DNA from: an uncultured Roseovarius sp.
GTDB taxonomy: Bacteria > Pseudomonadota > Alphaproteobacteria > Rhodobacterales > Rhodobacteraceae
Length of the DNA: 64,000 bases
Assembly (NCBI GenBank): GCA_947497295.1
Contig: CANMFU010000009.1
Location: forward strand, 1-64,000
Direction of reading: 5' to 3'
The translations under genes and the position numbers were made by a program. Numbering within the stretch: position 1 is the stretch's first letter; each line of letters starts with the position of its first letter. This document shows, in pieces, positions 39,699 to 48,555 of the stretch. The notes under the pieces are model-generated. The model was not told where the DNA came from, made no database searches, and saw only the letters and a list, made by a program, of their open reading frames with translations.

Positions 39699-42600
39699 GC
39701 GGGAATCACGACTTATCCTTGCCACCATTCAAGCACGCGCAAAGATGCACGAGTATCGTGCAGCTGAAGAAGACTACGTCCCGTTCAGGCGAGCGCCTGA
39801 GACTCTCTTTCCATTGGCGGTTGGGATTTTACACGACGCGGCAGCTGCCATTTCAGATCGCTTCGTATACGGGGAAGAGGGTCCTGTTGTTCCTGCGGCT
39901 TGGGAAGAGGATGACGGCTCGATTGAGCAGATGGTGAGGTTCTCCGCATCGTTTTTCGACGCATTTCTTGAGGCGCAGCTCAGGGTCGAACTCACCACGG
40001 AGTTCTCTTTGCTCTGTGCTGTGTCCTACTACTTGTGCGACAGCGTCGGAAGTGCAGTCGTTGTCGCCCGCCGATCGGAAGCTCCAGAGCTGGAACTGGG
40101 CCATGGGCTCGCACGTGTGGCTTGGCACATACTCCTGGGCGATGCGGGCCCCATCGAAGGCGCATCGCGGCACACCCGGTTTGGAAATCGGCTTTTGAAT
40201 GCCTTGACACGGCACTTCAGCCTTCAGGCTGATGCTGAACAGGAAATTCGCGCCATATGCGCAGAGCTGCGAGCCGACATTTACGAGAACGGATCGGCTC
40301 GTGAGGTTGTCTATGCCGATGTTGTAACAGCGCTTTGCGCTCGAAAACTGAGGAACGCAGCGCGGACGATCCTGCCGCCTTCATCGGATCTACCACCGAG
40401 TTCTTGGGCGGAGGCGTTGCGTAAACCGCGCTTCCCAACTGAGCTGTGGCCAGCGCAAAGAAAGATCGCTGCCGCTGGCCTATTGCGGGGTCGATCCGGC
40501 GTTGTCCAAATGCCGACCAGCGCGGGAAAGACACGTGCTACTGAATTGATCATCAGGTCACTTTTCCTATCGGGACGATCAAACCTTGCCGTGATCGTGG
40601 CGCCGTTTCGGTCGTTGTGTCACGATATCCGTTCCGACTTAGTTGGTGCATTTGCTGATGACGATATCCTGCTCGACGAAGTTTCGGACTCCTTCCTGTT
40701 GGACGTCGATATAGCAGGTGTGCTGGCGCAGCGCTCGGTGCTTATCGTAACCCCTGAGAAGATGCTCTACATGTTAAGACGCGCGCCCGAACTCGCGGAG
40801 CAGATCGGGCTGGTCATCTACGATGAAGGTCACCAGTTCGAAGGCTTCGCGCGGGGCCCAACCTATGAGCTACTGCTGTCATCTTTGCGAATGACCTTGG
40901 TACCTGGAGCGCAAGTCATCCTCATCTCCGCTGTTATCGGCAATGCATCGGTCATCGCAGAATGGCTTGTCGGGGACGCGAATGCGGTAGTCGGCGGTGA
41001 CGGCTTGCTACCTACCGCCAAGAGTATCGCCTTTGCCAGCTGGCAATTCGAGCGCGGGCTTTTACAGTATGTGAGCCCGGATGATCCCGAGCAGCAAGAA
41101 TACTTTGTTCCTCGCATTATTACAAAAACGAACCTTGCCCTGAAGCCGGGCGAGCGCGCGGCACGCATATTTCCGGAGCGCGGGGGCACCCGCGAAAGCG
41201 CGGAAGTAGGATTATATCTCGGACTTCACTTGGTTGAGCGCGGCAGCGTTGCGTTGTTTCGCGGAACCAAAGAAGGTGTCATTTCGCTATGTGGCCGCGC
41301 AGCAGAAATCTTTGATCGCAGCCTCCCGCTCCCGCGGCCGCTTGATGTTTCAAACGCAGCCGAGATTGCGCGTCTAACGCACTTGACGAGATTAAACCTC
41401 GGAGTGGACCAAGACGTAACCAAAGCTTCAGAATTGGGAATTCTCGCTCATCATGGAAACACGCCCCAAGGGCTGCGCCTCTCAGTCGAACATGCGATGA
41501 AAGAAGGCCATGCAAAGTTTGTCATCTGCACGTCGACCCTGGCGCAAGGCGTCAATTTTCCGATCCGATACCTTATCGTCACGGCAACTCAGCAAGGCAA
41601 GGAGAAGATCAAGGTGCGCGACTTCCACAACCTGATGGGCAGGGCTGGACGCGCCGGCATGCATACAGAAGGCAGTGTTATCTTCTCGGCTCCCGCTATC
41701 TATGATCAGCGTGGCAACAGAGAAGGGGGCTGGCGTTGGAACGCGACCAAGAATCTTCTCGATCCAGCGCGCGCCGAGCCATCGCGTAGCAGCATTCTCG
41801 ATCTATTCGACGAATTTGAACAGACAACCAGGCTCAAACTGACTCTGCCAATTGGATGGCTCGACCTTGCCTTTGCAACGCATTCGGAAATTGACGAGGC
41901 GGCCATTTCGATCAAAGAAAGGTTTGGCTGGGTCGATGTCGACATGTTCAAAGCCTTTGTGACCGATCGCGCGCGCGCTATACAGAGCGTCGCCGCTTAT
42001 CTCGCGGCATATGTGGACTTCAATAGCGACCAGACAGGTGAGCGGATCGACGAACTCACACGAAACACGTTGGCATGGCATCTGGCCGACGACGTCACGC
42101 GCGAAAGTCTCCTCGAAGTGTTTCGGATGACTGCGAAGGCAATCAAAGAGGCAGGAGACGATGAACTGCGCGCTTTGATCAGGAAATCACCTCTTCCGCC
42201 TGCGGACGTGTTCGCGCTCAATGATTGGACGAAGGTCAATATTCAAATTCTGGTAGATGCCGCGGAGCGCGGAGAACTTGTGGATGCGGTCTTTGCCGAG
42301 GCTCGCAAATATGTAGCGACAAAGGCTTTGGCCAAGCTCACCGACCAAGATCAAATTCTTCCAACCTTGAAGGCATGGCTGGCGGGACAGTCATTTGACG
42401 CCATCAGTCAGATGCTCCGTGCAGCCAACGTGCGATCCAGCAATCGGCATATCACTGCAAACCATGTGGTCGCCATTTGCGAGGGCGGTTTCGGGTTTGG
42501 GTTCGCAATGGTCGTGGCGTCGATAGCCGATCTCGTGGAGCCCTTGGATGAAAGCCTTTACGAAAAGTTGCTACTTTTGCAACGTGAGATCAAGAATGGC

Positions 42601-42804
42601 CTAAGTAGTGCCGCAGCGCTCGCCTTCTACGAAGCCGGGTTCAAAGACCGTGTCGTAGCTCAGGCTATCGCATCGGTTTTTGATGGCGTAAATGATCGCG
42701 CTGGAGTCCGCCACGTCTGTCGCGCGCGGCGCGAAGACCTGAATGCCGTTCTTGATGCGTTCCCTGCATACTTCCAAGGCGTGGCTGAAGAACTGCGGCA
42801 TTGA
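39688..42804 (+). CDS. hamB: Hachiman HamB, DEAD/DEAH superfamily-2 helicase
   Basis: A 1038-residue helicase. About 270 residues precede the first motif; Walker A is MPTSAGKT (about 274-281), motif II is DEGH in VIYDEGHQFEG (about 378), motif III LISAVIG, motif V STLAQGVNFPI and motif VI MGRAGRAGMHTEG (about 650). The last 390 residues are a family-specific helical region. HamB scans DNA and releases HamA on sensing abnormal ends. Length and motif set fit HamB. No transposase or phage gene is next to it. Confidence 0.87.
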   Translation: MRPERESRLILATIQARAKMHEYRAAEEDYVPFRRAPETLFPLAVGILHDAAAAISDRFVYGEEGPVVPAAWEEDDGSIEQMVRFSASFFDAFLEAQLRVELTTEFSLLCAVSYYLCDSVGSAVVVARRSEAPELELGHGLARVAWHILLGDAGPIEGASRHTRFGNRLLNALTRHFSLQADAEQEIRAICAELRADIYENGSAREVVYADVVTALCARKLRNAARTILPPSSDLPPSSWAEALRKPRFPTELWPAQRKIAAAGLLRGRSGVVQMPTSAGKTRATELIIRSLFLSGRSNLAVIVAPFRSLCHDIRSDLVGAFADDDILLDEVSDSFLLDVDIAGVLAQRSVLIVTPEKMLYMLRRAPELAEQIGLVIYDEGHQFEGFARGPTYELLLSSLRMTLVPGAQVILISAVIGNASVIAEWLVGDANAVVGGDGLLPTAKSIAFASWQFERGLLQYVSPDDPEQQEYFVPRIITKTNLALKPGERAARIFPERGGTRESAEVGLYLGLHLVERGSVALFRGTKEGVISLCGRAAEIFDRSLPLPRPLDVSNAAEIARLTHLTRLNLGVDQDVTKASELGILAHHGNTPQGLRLSVEHAMKEGHAKFVICTSTLAQGVNFPIRYLIVTATQQGKEKIKVRDFHNLMGRAGRAGMHTEGSVIFSAPAIYDQRGNREGGWRWNATKNLLDPARAEPSRSSILDLFDEFEQTTRLKLTLPIGWLDLAFATHSEIDEAAISIKERFGWVDVDMFKAFVTDRARAIQSVAAYLAAYVDFNSDQTGERIDELTRNTLAWHLADDVTRESLLEVFRMTAKAIKEAGDDELRALIRKSPLPPADVFALNDWTKVNIQILVDAAERGELVDAVFAEARKYVATKALAKLTDQDQILPTLKAWLAGQSFDAISQMLRAANVRSSNRHITANHVVAICEGGFGFGFAMVVASIADLVEPLDESLYEKLLLLQREIKNGLSSAAALAFYEAGFKDRVVAQAIASVFDGVNDRAGVRHVCRARREDLNAVLDAFPAYFQGVAEELRH

Positions 42805-42993
42805 ATGTGTCCTTTCGATAGAGAGGGTCATCGGTCAGATGTCCGTCTCCCGCCTTCAACCGACATTGGAGCAAGATGCAGCGAACGGCAGCTCTCCGCC
42901 GATATGACGAGCGTCACCCACGGCACCAATATCTACTGACCAAACCCGTAAATCCATGCCGAAGAATGGAAGAAATTTAGTTTTGAGGAATTA

Positions 42994-44004
42994 ATGCGTT
43001 ATTCTTATATTTTGAGCCTTTGCTGTATGCTGCCACATACACTGTCCGCCCAATCTGCAATCGAGCGCCATGTCTGGCAAGATGCACGTTCGTTTGCGCC
43101 CATCAGCAGGACGGCCAGTGCTATCACGGGTGCGATCACGCTGTCAGGCAATCCGGAGTTTGCAACTGAAGGCAGCTCAATGGGCTTGGTTTTTGGGGAT
43201 GGCGCGGCCGTGAATTTGAAGTCCCAGGGTGCGTCTTGGCGCACATGGGACGTGGGAGGACAGGGCAAGCAGACGGCGGAAGTGTTTCGCCTTTCCGAAG
43301 ATCCGGGTTCGTTGGAGAACGGGAACACGCTCTGCGGTGGCGGAGATCCAGAGTCGCTTTATGCAGTCTTTTACGAGCAAAGTCTGTTCGGTGGTGATCC
43401 GACGCTGACGATGGCTGTTTTCCAGTCGATAGAACCGCCATTCGACATCAACAGTCCAGGTCTGTGTGGGACATTCTCCTACGAGATCGGCGCGGTGGCG
43501 AACGAGGCGGGCGTGCCAGTGGAGCCGGTAGTGTTGGCTGACGAGGGCGCGGGATCCGGTGCGTGGCGCGTGCGGGCAGAAACTAACCCAATTGATGACA
43601 CGCAGACAGTTACGCTGTCGCTTGCTGCTGAGACCGGCACGTCGCGATCCGGAGACCCCGTTACCTTCATCGCGCGATGCAAATCCAACACGACAGAGGC
43701 CTATGTCGTCTGGGGCGATTTTCTTGGTGACGATTCTGGCGATGTGTATTCAGAATGGAAACGCGTTACAGTCCGGATCGGCGCGGGGCAGGCGAGAGAG
43801 GAGCGGTGGGGTGTGTCCACTGACCGTAACGCTACCTTTGCCCCAAGTTGGGCTGGGAACCTCCTGAAGGAGATCTTGGACGAGGACAGGCTTGTTCTTC
43901 AGACGATCCCATATGGTGAGAATCCGAACACGGCGATCTTCGATGTATCTGGGCTGCGTGGGGTTTTGGGTGAATTGGCCCAAACGTGTAATTGGAGCTT
44001 TTGA
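42994..44004 (+). CDS. Exported protein with VasI/TagO-like C-terminal region
   Basis: A 336-residue protein with a signal peptide (MRYSYILSLCCMLPHTLSAQ, cleavage after LSA). The C-terminal third (DVYSEWKRVTVRIGAGQA, then WGVSTDRNATFAPSW, LVLQTIPYGENPNTAIFDVSG) resembles the VasI/TagO family described from type VI secretion loci. The N-terminal two thirds form a beta-rich region (AITLSGNPEFATEGSSMGLVF). No other secretion gene is near, so it is an orphan and may act in the periplasm in another role. It is the last gene of element 1. Confidence 0.65.
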   Translation: MRYSYILSLCCMLPHTLSAQSAIERHVWQDARSFAPISRTASAITGAITLSGNPEFATEGSSMGLVFGDGAAVNLKSQGASWRTWDVGGQGKQTAEVFRLSEDPGSLENGNTLCGGGDPESLYAVFYEQSLFGGDPTLTMAVFQSIEPPFDINSPGLCGTFSYEIGAVANEAGVPVEPVVLADEGAGSGAWRVRAETNPIDDTQTVTLSLAAETGTSRSGDPVTFIARCKSNTTEAYVVWGDFLGDDSGDVYSEWKRVTVRIGAGQAREERWGVSTDRNATFAPSWAGNLLKEILDEDRLVLQTIPYGENPNTAIFDVSGLRGVLGELAQTCNWSF

Positions 44005-44135
44005 GGCAATTACCTTTTCGCGGGAATAAATCCTGAATGTCGGGTTCTGCAGTAGTGGTCCGCTTGTCTCGCACTTGCCGCGAATGACTGCTTCCCGCCC
44101 TCTTTGACGGTAAAAGCTGTGGTCGCTGGCAATCA

Positions 44136-45851
44136 CTAAGCATTGATTTGGTAAGCGTGATCTGGTTTTGGCGTATTATACAAAGGCAAGTATTTCTGAA
44201 ATCGAGCTCCCGCAACCAACACTAATTCGTCAATGTTATCAATGGCCTGAGATTTACTTCTCAGGCCATGATTGCTTTTGGACCCCAGACTTAGGATCAG
44301 AAGCTGCGCCAGCGCTCCTTCGAGACGAATCTCTAGTTTGCCGTCGGGCGCTTCTGGCTGAAGCACAATGCGGTCGATCAGACCGCGCAATGCGTCTTTT
44401 GCTTCCAGCATACCGTTGGGGTCCTGAAGTTGACGGATCAACGTAGTAACCCTGTCACGATAGGTCTCTGCCAGTTTTGGGTGTATCCGGATGGGCGACG
44501 CGGCTGGATCGCGTTCCATCTGCGCTTCCAGCTCGATGCGCCGGGAATCCAAGGCGATCATCTTGTCTTTTACCTGTTCGGCAGGCACGCCTGCGATGAT
44601 GGCATCGACCAGCTTTGCATGGTCCGCCTTTGTCTTCACTAGCTCCTTTTCCAACGCACTCCGGTTTTGCGATGCTGTCGCTTGCAGGCGGTTGCGCTCC
44701 TTGGCGTATTCTTCGCAAAACACCTTCAGGGCATCTTCATCCATCAGGTTATCTTGCAGAGCCTTGAGGACAAGCTCCTCCAGTTCGACCTGTGAGATCA
44801 TAGCCATATTAGTGCAATAGGCTTTGCCCTTGTTGCGGGCGGTTGAGCAGCCAAAGCTGTGCTTGTTCACCTTTGAGAAACCGCCGCCGCATTGACCGCA
44901 GACCATCAACCCAGAGAACAGGGTCCGAGGCCTGCGCCTGTCCCAGATTGGAACGTCCGTGTTCTTCACCTTCATAGTCCCTTGTCTGGCTCTTACCGCG
45001 CCCCATAGGGCATCGTCGATGATCTGCAGCTCCGGAACCTCGGTGACCACCCAGTCAGCCTCTGGATTGAGCCGTGACACGCGTTTGCCTGTGTCGGGAT
45101 CCTTCACATAAGCCAATCTGTTCCAAATCTGTCGCCCGATGTAGAGCTCGTTGTTCAGAATGCCGGTGCCGCGTTCGCGGTTGCCGTGCAAGGTCGATGT
45201 GCCCCAGCCGCGACCTGTAGGGCCCAGTATGCCTTCGTCGTTCAAGGCTTCCGCGATCTTGCGCGGGGAAAGGCCCGATGCGTAATCGGTGAATATGCGA
45301 TGCACCACCTTGGCTTCGATAGGGTCGATCTTGCGGTCACCCCTGATCGGCTCACCGCTGGCGTCATAATGAACGACATTCTGATAGCCGTAGGCCTTCC
45401 CGCCCGCTGATTTGCCAGCAAGGGCACGGCCTTTGAGGCCACGATGAGTTTTGACGGCGAGGTCTTTGATGAACAAGGAGTTCATCGTGCCTTTTAGGCC
45501 GATGTGCATCTCGGAGATCATGCCTTCGCTGACGGTTTCAATCATGACCCCGCGAAACTGCAGCTTCTGATAGATCGCCGCGATATCCGCTTGATTGCGG
45601 GACAGGCGATCAAGAGCTTCTGACAATACGACATCAAAGGCGTTGCCTTGTGCATCCCGCAACAGCTTCTGTATGCCACTGCGCATTAGGCTGGCACCGG
45701 AGATCGCCTTGTCGGAATAGACCTCGATCACGTCTAAACCCTGCCGCTTGGCATGCTCACGACAGGAGCGGATTTGGTCATCAATGGACGCATCACGCTG
45801 CATGTCAGTTGAAAAACGGGCATAGATTACGGCGCGAAGGGGCTGTGTCAT
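44136..45851 (-). CDS. Large serine recombinase (integrase of island 2)
   Basis: A 571-residue protein closely related to the recombinase at 34-1728: resolvase domain with catalytic serine in YARFSTD (Ser14), recombinase domain, zinc ribbon (CGQCGGGFS, then CSTARNKGKAYC) and coiled coil. After the shared VAG encoded by the att core, its last 23 residues (GARFQKYLPLYNT and on to QINA) come from the end of element 1, not from the tRNA. Before element 1 arrived it would have ended in the tRNA antisense. It should govern excision of an island extending rightward, whose far end is not in view. Confidence 0.92.
   Translation of the reverse strand: MTQPLRAVIYARFSTDMQRDASIDDQIRSCREHAKRQGLDVIEVYSDKAISGASLMRSGIQKLLRDAQGNAFDVVLSEALDRLSRNQADIAAIYQKLQFRGVMIETVSEGMISEMHIGLKGTMNSLFIKDLAVKTHRGLKGRALAGKSAGGKAYGYQNVVHYDASGEPIRGDRKIDPIEAKVVHRIFTDYASGLSPRKIAEALNDEGILGPTGRGWGTSTLHGNRERGTGILNNELYIGRQIWNRLAYVKDPDTGKRVSRLNPEADWVVTEVPELQIIDDALWGAVRARQGTMKVKNTDVPIWDRRRPRTLFSGLMVCGQCGGGFSKVNKHSFGCSTARNKGKAYCTNMAMISQVELEELVLKALQDNLMDEDALKVFCEEYAKERNRLQATASQNRSALEKELVKTKADHAKLVDAIIAGVPAEQVKDKMIALDSRRIELEAQMERDPAASPIRIHPKLAETYRDRVTTLIRQLQDPNGMLEAKDALRGLIDRIVLQPEAPDGKLEIRLEGALAQLLILSLGSKSNHGLRSKSQAIDNIDELVLVAGARFQKYLPLYNTPKPDHAYQINA
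44207..44218 (+). repeat. Right attachment core (attR of element 1)
   Basis: CTCCCGCAACCA, identical to the tRNA-fMet 3' end, lies inside the 3' end of the second recombinase gene. Bases 44005-44206, the right end of element 1, carry no separate gene; the last 70 of them are read as the C-terminal tail of recombinase 2. Confidence 0.78.
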
Positions 45852-45880
45852 GGGGGCGATCCGGTTCTGGTAATTTAGTC

Positions 45881-46084
45881 TTATTCGAAAGATTGGCGCG
45901 GCTCAGGCATTTTGGCCAGATCTGTTTCATGGTCGATGCGTGCGGCTTCTCTGGCAAGGACACGAATGAAGACAAGGAATTGCTCGCGCTGTTGGTCAAT
46001 CCCGTCGTGACCGGCAGACACGGGAACAGGAAGTGCGCCTTGCACCTCCTTCTTTCCAGCATGTCTTCTTCGGTCCCGTACCAT
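45881..46084 (-). CDS. Small protein paired with recombinase 2
   Basis: A 67-residue homologue of the gene at 1751-1975: it starts MVRDRRRHAGKKEV and contains RVLAREAARIDHETDLA. CAGGAG lies upstream, and the nucleotide sequence around the start is conserved with the first copy. It ends 29 bp before the recombinase start. Role unknown. Confidence 0.7.
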   Translation of the reverse strand: MVRDRRRHAGKKEVQGALPVPVSAGHDGIDQQREQFLVFIRVLAREAARIDHETDLAKMPEPRQSFE

Positions 46085-47123
46085 CGGCCGAGGTCTCCTG
46101 TCCGCTCCAGCGATGCGCCGGACGGGTTGAATTGGTGTGTCTAATGTCCGGAACACGTCCGGTTGTCTGCGCAATGATATAAACCATGAGTGACCTCTTA
46201 TTTTAGCAATAACCTAGATAAATCGGGTGTTTAGGCGTTGAATGCGTTCATGTTGGGAATCATAGGCGTATGCTGGCGACAGATGCAAGAGGTTAAAATC
46301 CAGCCCCGAAGGGCTGCACCAAAGCAAGGATCAGGCCCCCAAGGCATGATCCGCGCAGTTTGTTCGTAAAACACATGCCTCGCATGGTTTTACGAACAGA
46401 CGGAGCGCCCCCCCGGCGTAAGGGGCAGACGAGGTAGCTTTAGCTACCTATAGTCTGTCTCTGTGCATAGCTTTTCGGTTGCAGTTTCTGCGGCCGAGGC
46501 ACAGCAAATACGATAATCAAAAATAGCCAATCTGGTCGAAGACGAATACCCCTTTTTTACTCGGTCAGCGTTCTTTGCCGTGCCATTGGCCCGGCCTTGA
46601 TGCGTGTTTCCACGCATGTTTTGTGCGCCTGAATTTAGGGAGGCGCGGAGAATTGAGGCAAGGCTTGCAAACAAGCCCTGCGGTAGAAATCTATAAAGGT
46701 TTTGGGATCGGGGAAGTGGAAAGGTAGGGGCTCGAAAGGAAGGATCAGGAATGTGTTGAAGGGGTATTCATAGGCAGGCAGCAGGTGGAAGGATAAATTT
46801 TAGTGCATATTTTCAGATGGATAGAACGTGCTCTGTCCACAGGAAAATGCCATCCCACGTCAGAATCCCTCTCTGGTTTTCAGCGTCAGGCCATAAGTGG
46901 TTGTCCATGGTTATCATCAAAAGGATACGTCATGGCCTACGGAAACTCCTTTCAAACAAAAGAGGCCGCTGCATCGCAGATCAGGTGTCACGCCTTACAT
47001 GTGGGGGCGCTGCACCGCTTACGATGCAGTACTCGGTCTGAAAGGCCACAGATTTCTGGCATTGGGCAGGCGTTTTGACAGCTGCTTTTGGCAACCAGTC
47101 GTTAGGATCATTCCGATTGAGGG
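46085..47123. other. Long stretch without a recognisable gene
   Basis: Apart from the leader of the paired gene and the hairpin at 46361-46398, no supported gene is seen. Short frames (for example 46444-46674 on the minus strand) lack ribosome binding sites and homology. The region may hold decayed genes and control sequences. Confidence 0.4.
46361..46398. other. Strong hairpin in a non-coding region
   Basis: TGTTCGTAAAAC-A-CATGC and GCATG-GTTTTACGAACA pair over 17 bases with one bulged A and a three-base loop. No T-run follows, so it is more than a simple terminator. It may be a recombination or transfer site of island 2. Confidence 0.6.
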
Positions 47124-47324
47124 TTACAGCCCGCCAGGCAAACCGCTGTTGTGACTGTGAGCCTTGAAATCGCGGGTGCCCCCGTCTGGATCGACGTGAG
47201 TTCGCGCAGTCATGCCGTTGGTCGTGGCTGAGCGCGCAATGGCGTCTATGGGTTGGACCTGTGCAGCGCCGCCCGGAAGCTGAAACAATGTCGTTGCGAT
47301 GATGCTCAAAGTTTGGTTGATCAC
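47124..47324 (-). CDS. Small hypothetical protein (66 aa)
   Basis: GTG at 47324 is preceded by GGGAGG at five bases. The product starts VINQTLSIIATTLFQLPGGA and ends in a polar, glycine-rich tail. I know no family. It follows the DksA-like gene on the same strand. It could be a real small gene or the remnant of a longer one. Confidence 0.35.
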   Translation of the reverse strand: MINQTLSIIATTLFQLPGGAAQVQPIDAIARSATTNGMTARTHVDPDGGTRDFKAHSHNSGLPGGL

Positions 47325-47400
47325 CTTTGCCTCCCACACGGGTTTAAACCGAGGGGATTGTTGGTCGGAACGCAGGCATCGATAGACGCCTGCGAAACCG

Positions 47401-47736
47401 CTATGATTTCGCTGGTCCTGCACCCGCGCAGTCGCGGCACAAAACGGCATAGGGAACAACGTCGAGTCGTTCCGTGGCAATCTCTTCACCGCATTTTTTG
47501 CATATTCCATATGTACCGTTTGCAATGCGAACCAGCGATCGGCCCAAGAGTTGGATTTCCCGCTCCCCAGCACGGCCCAAACCTTCCAGCACCTCGTCAT
47601 CCTGCAATTCGATGGCCTGGTCTTCCAGATCCGGGTCGGCAGTCTCGTCCAGTGCGTCGTCCACGTTGCGAAGACGCTTGTTGAGTTCCTCCAGACGGGC
47701 CTCGATTTGTTGCTTGTGTCGCTCGATATCCAGCAT
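47401..47736 (-). CDS. DksA/TraR-type zinc-finger protein
   Basis: A 111-residue protein starting MLDIERHKQQIEARL, chosen because GGAGAA precedes that ATG. An N-terminal coiled coil (RLEELNKRLRNVDDAL) and a C-terminal C4 zinc finger (YGICKKCGEEI, then VLCRDC) match DksA/TraR proteins, which bind RNA polymerase near its secondary channel. It is shorter than housekeeping DksA and is probably an accessory regulator of the island. Confidence 0.85.
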   Translation of the reverse strand: MLDIERHKQQIEARLEELNKRLRNVDDALDETADPDLEDQAIELQDDEVLEGLGRAGEREIQLLGRSLVRIANGTYGICKKCGEEIATERLDVVPYAVLCRDCAGAGPAKS

Positions 47737-48555
47737 GTCATTCTCCAATGTTGATAGTTTTGGTCACGGATCAAAGTCCGAACGGATAGGTCCTGTCTTC
47801 GCTTTTTGGCGGCCATCGTCGGCAACGACGTTACCGCATTTGTGTGATTAAACCAGACAAACGCGTCATGTTGATCGGATAGACGTGCGCTGCTGTAATG
47901 GCTCTCTCTTTCAGTTTCGGGCCTGTAGATCACCCCGATATAGCACTCAAATCTTTGCGCGGACAACAAGCTGCGAATTGCGTTTTTACCGGTTTTGCGA
48001 CTGTCGAAATGAAATCGTTGCGCACGGCCATAACGGAGCAACGCTTTGTTACGACCTGAGGTGGGCGGCAGCAAAGTAATGATCCCCACCGGGCCGCCAC
48101 CCTTGCAGCGCTGCAAGGGTGGCGGCCATGCGCGCGGGAATGGCCGATCCATCAGCCGTGTCGAAACGCTGCTGATGATCTGTCAGGCAGATGTAGCATA
48201 CTCACGGTGATCGACGGGATACTGCAACCCTGTCTCGGCACGGTGCCAAATGCTTGGCCAGACCGGATCAATCACAGACCTCAACAAGCATTTTTGTCTG
48301 GACCGGCATTCATGGGTTCAATCCATCAATGAGCTGGCAGTGGGAAGCCCAGCGCCGCAGCCGCAATAGCGGCCCTCAGTCCGGTCGCGATGCCGAGAGA
48401 TCGGCTACAGGCCGCCACAGTGGTGAAAATCGACTTTTGCGCCGACAAAAACGATATTTTCTGCCATGATCAAGGCAGATCATTCCATGGGTTCTGCTCA
48501 GACCCGGGAAAGAAAGGAACGGCATCACAACATCAACACCACAGGGAGGAATCAC
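47737..48555. other. Non-coding region upstream of mtoX
   Basis: No supported gene. It contains the 36-base palindrome at 48092-48127 and, close to 48540, the leader of the methanethiol oxidase gene. Confidence 0.4.
48092..48127. repeat. 36-base perfect palindrome
   Basis: GGCCGCCACCCTTGCAGC is followed at once by its exact reverse complement, with no spacer. No T-run follows on either side. The perfect symmetry is unusual for a terminator and suggests a protein binding or recombination site, or a young terminator hairpin. Confidence 0.8.

Noticed and set aside
46444..46674. 76-residue minus-strand ORF
   Set aside because: No ribosome binding site or recognisable family in a region without other gene signals.
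47124..48152. 342-residue minus-strand ORF across the DksA-like gene
   Set aside because: It overlaps the supported DksA frame on the same strand in another frame; only its last 66 codons have an own ribosome binding site and are kept as a low-confidence gene.
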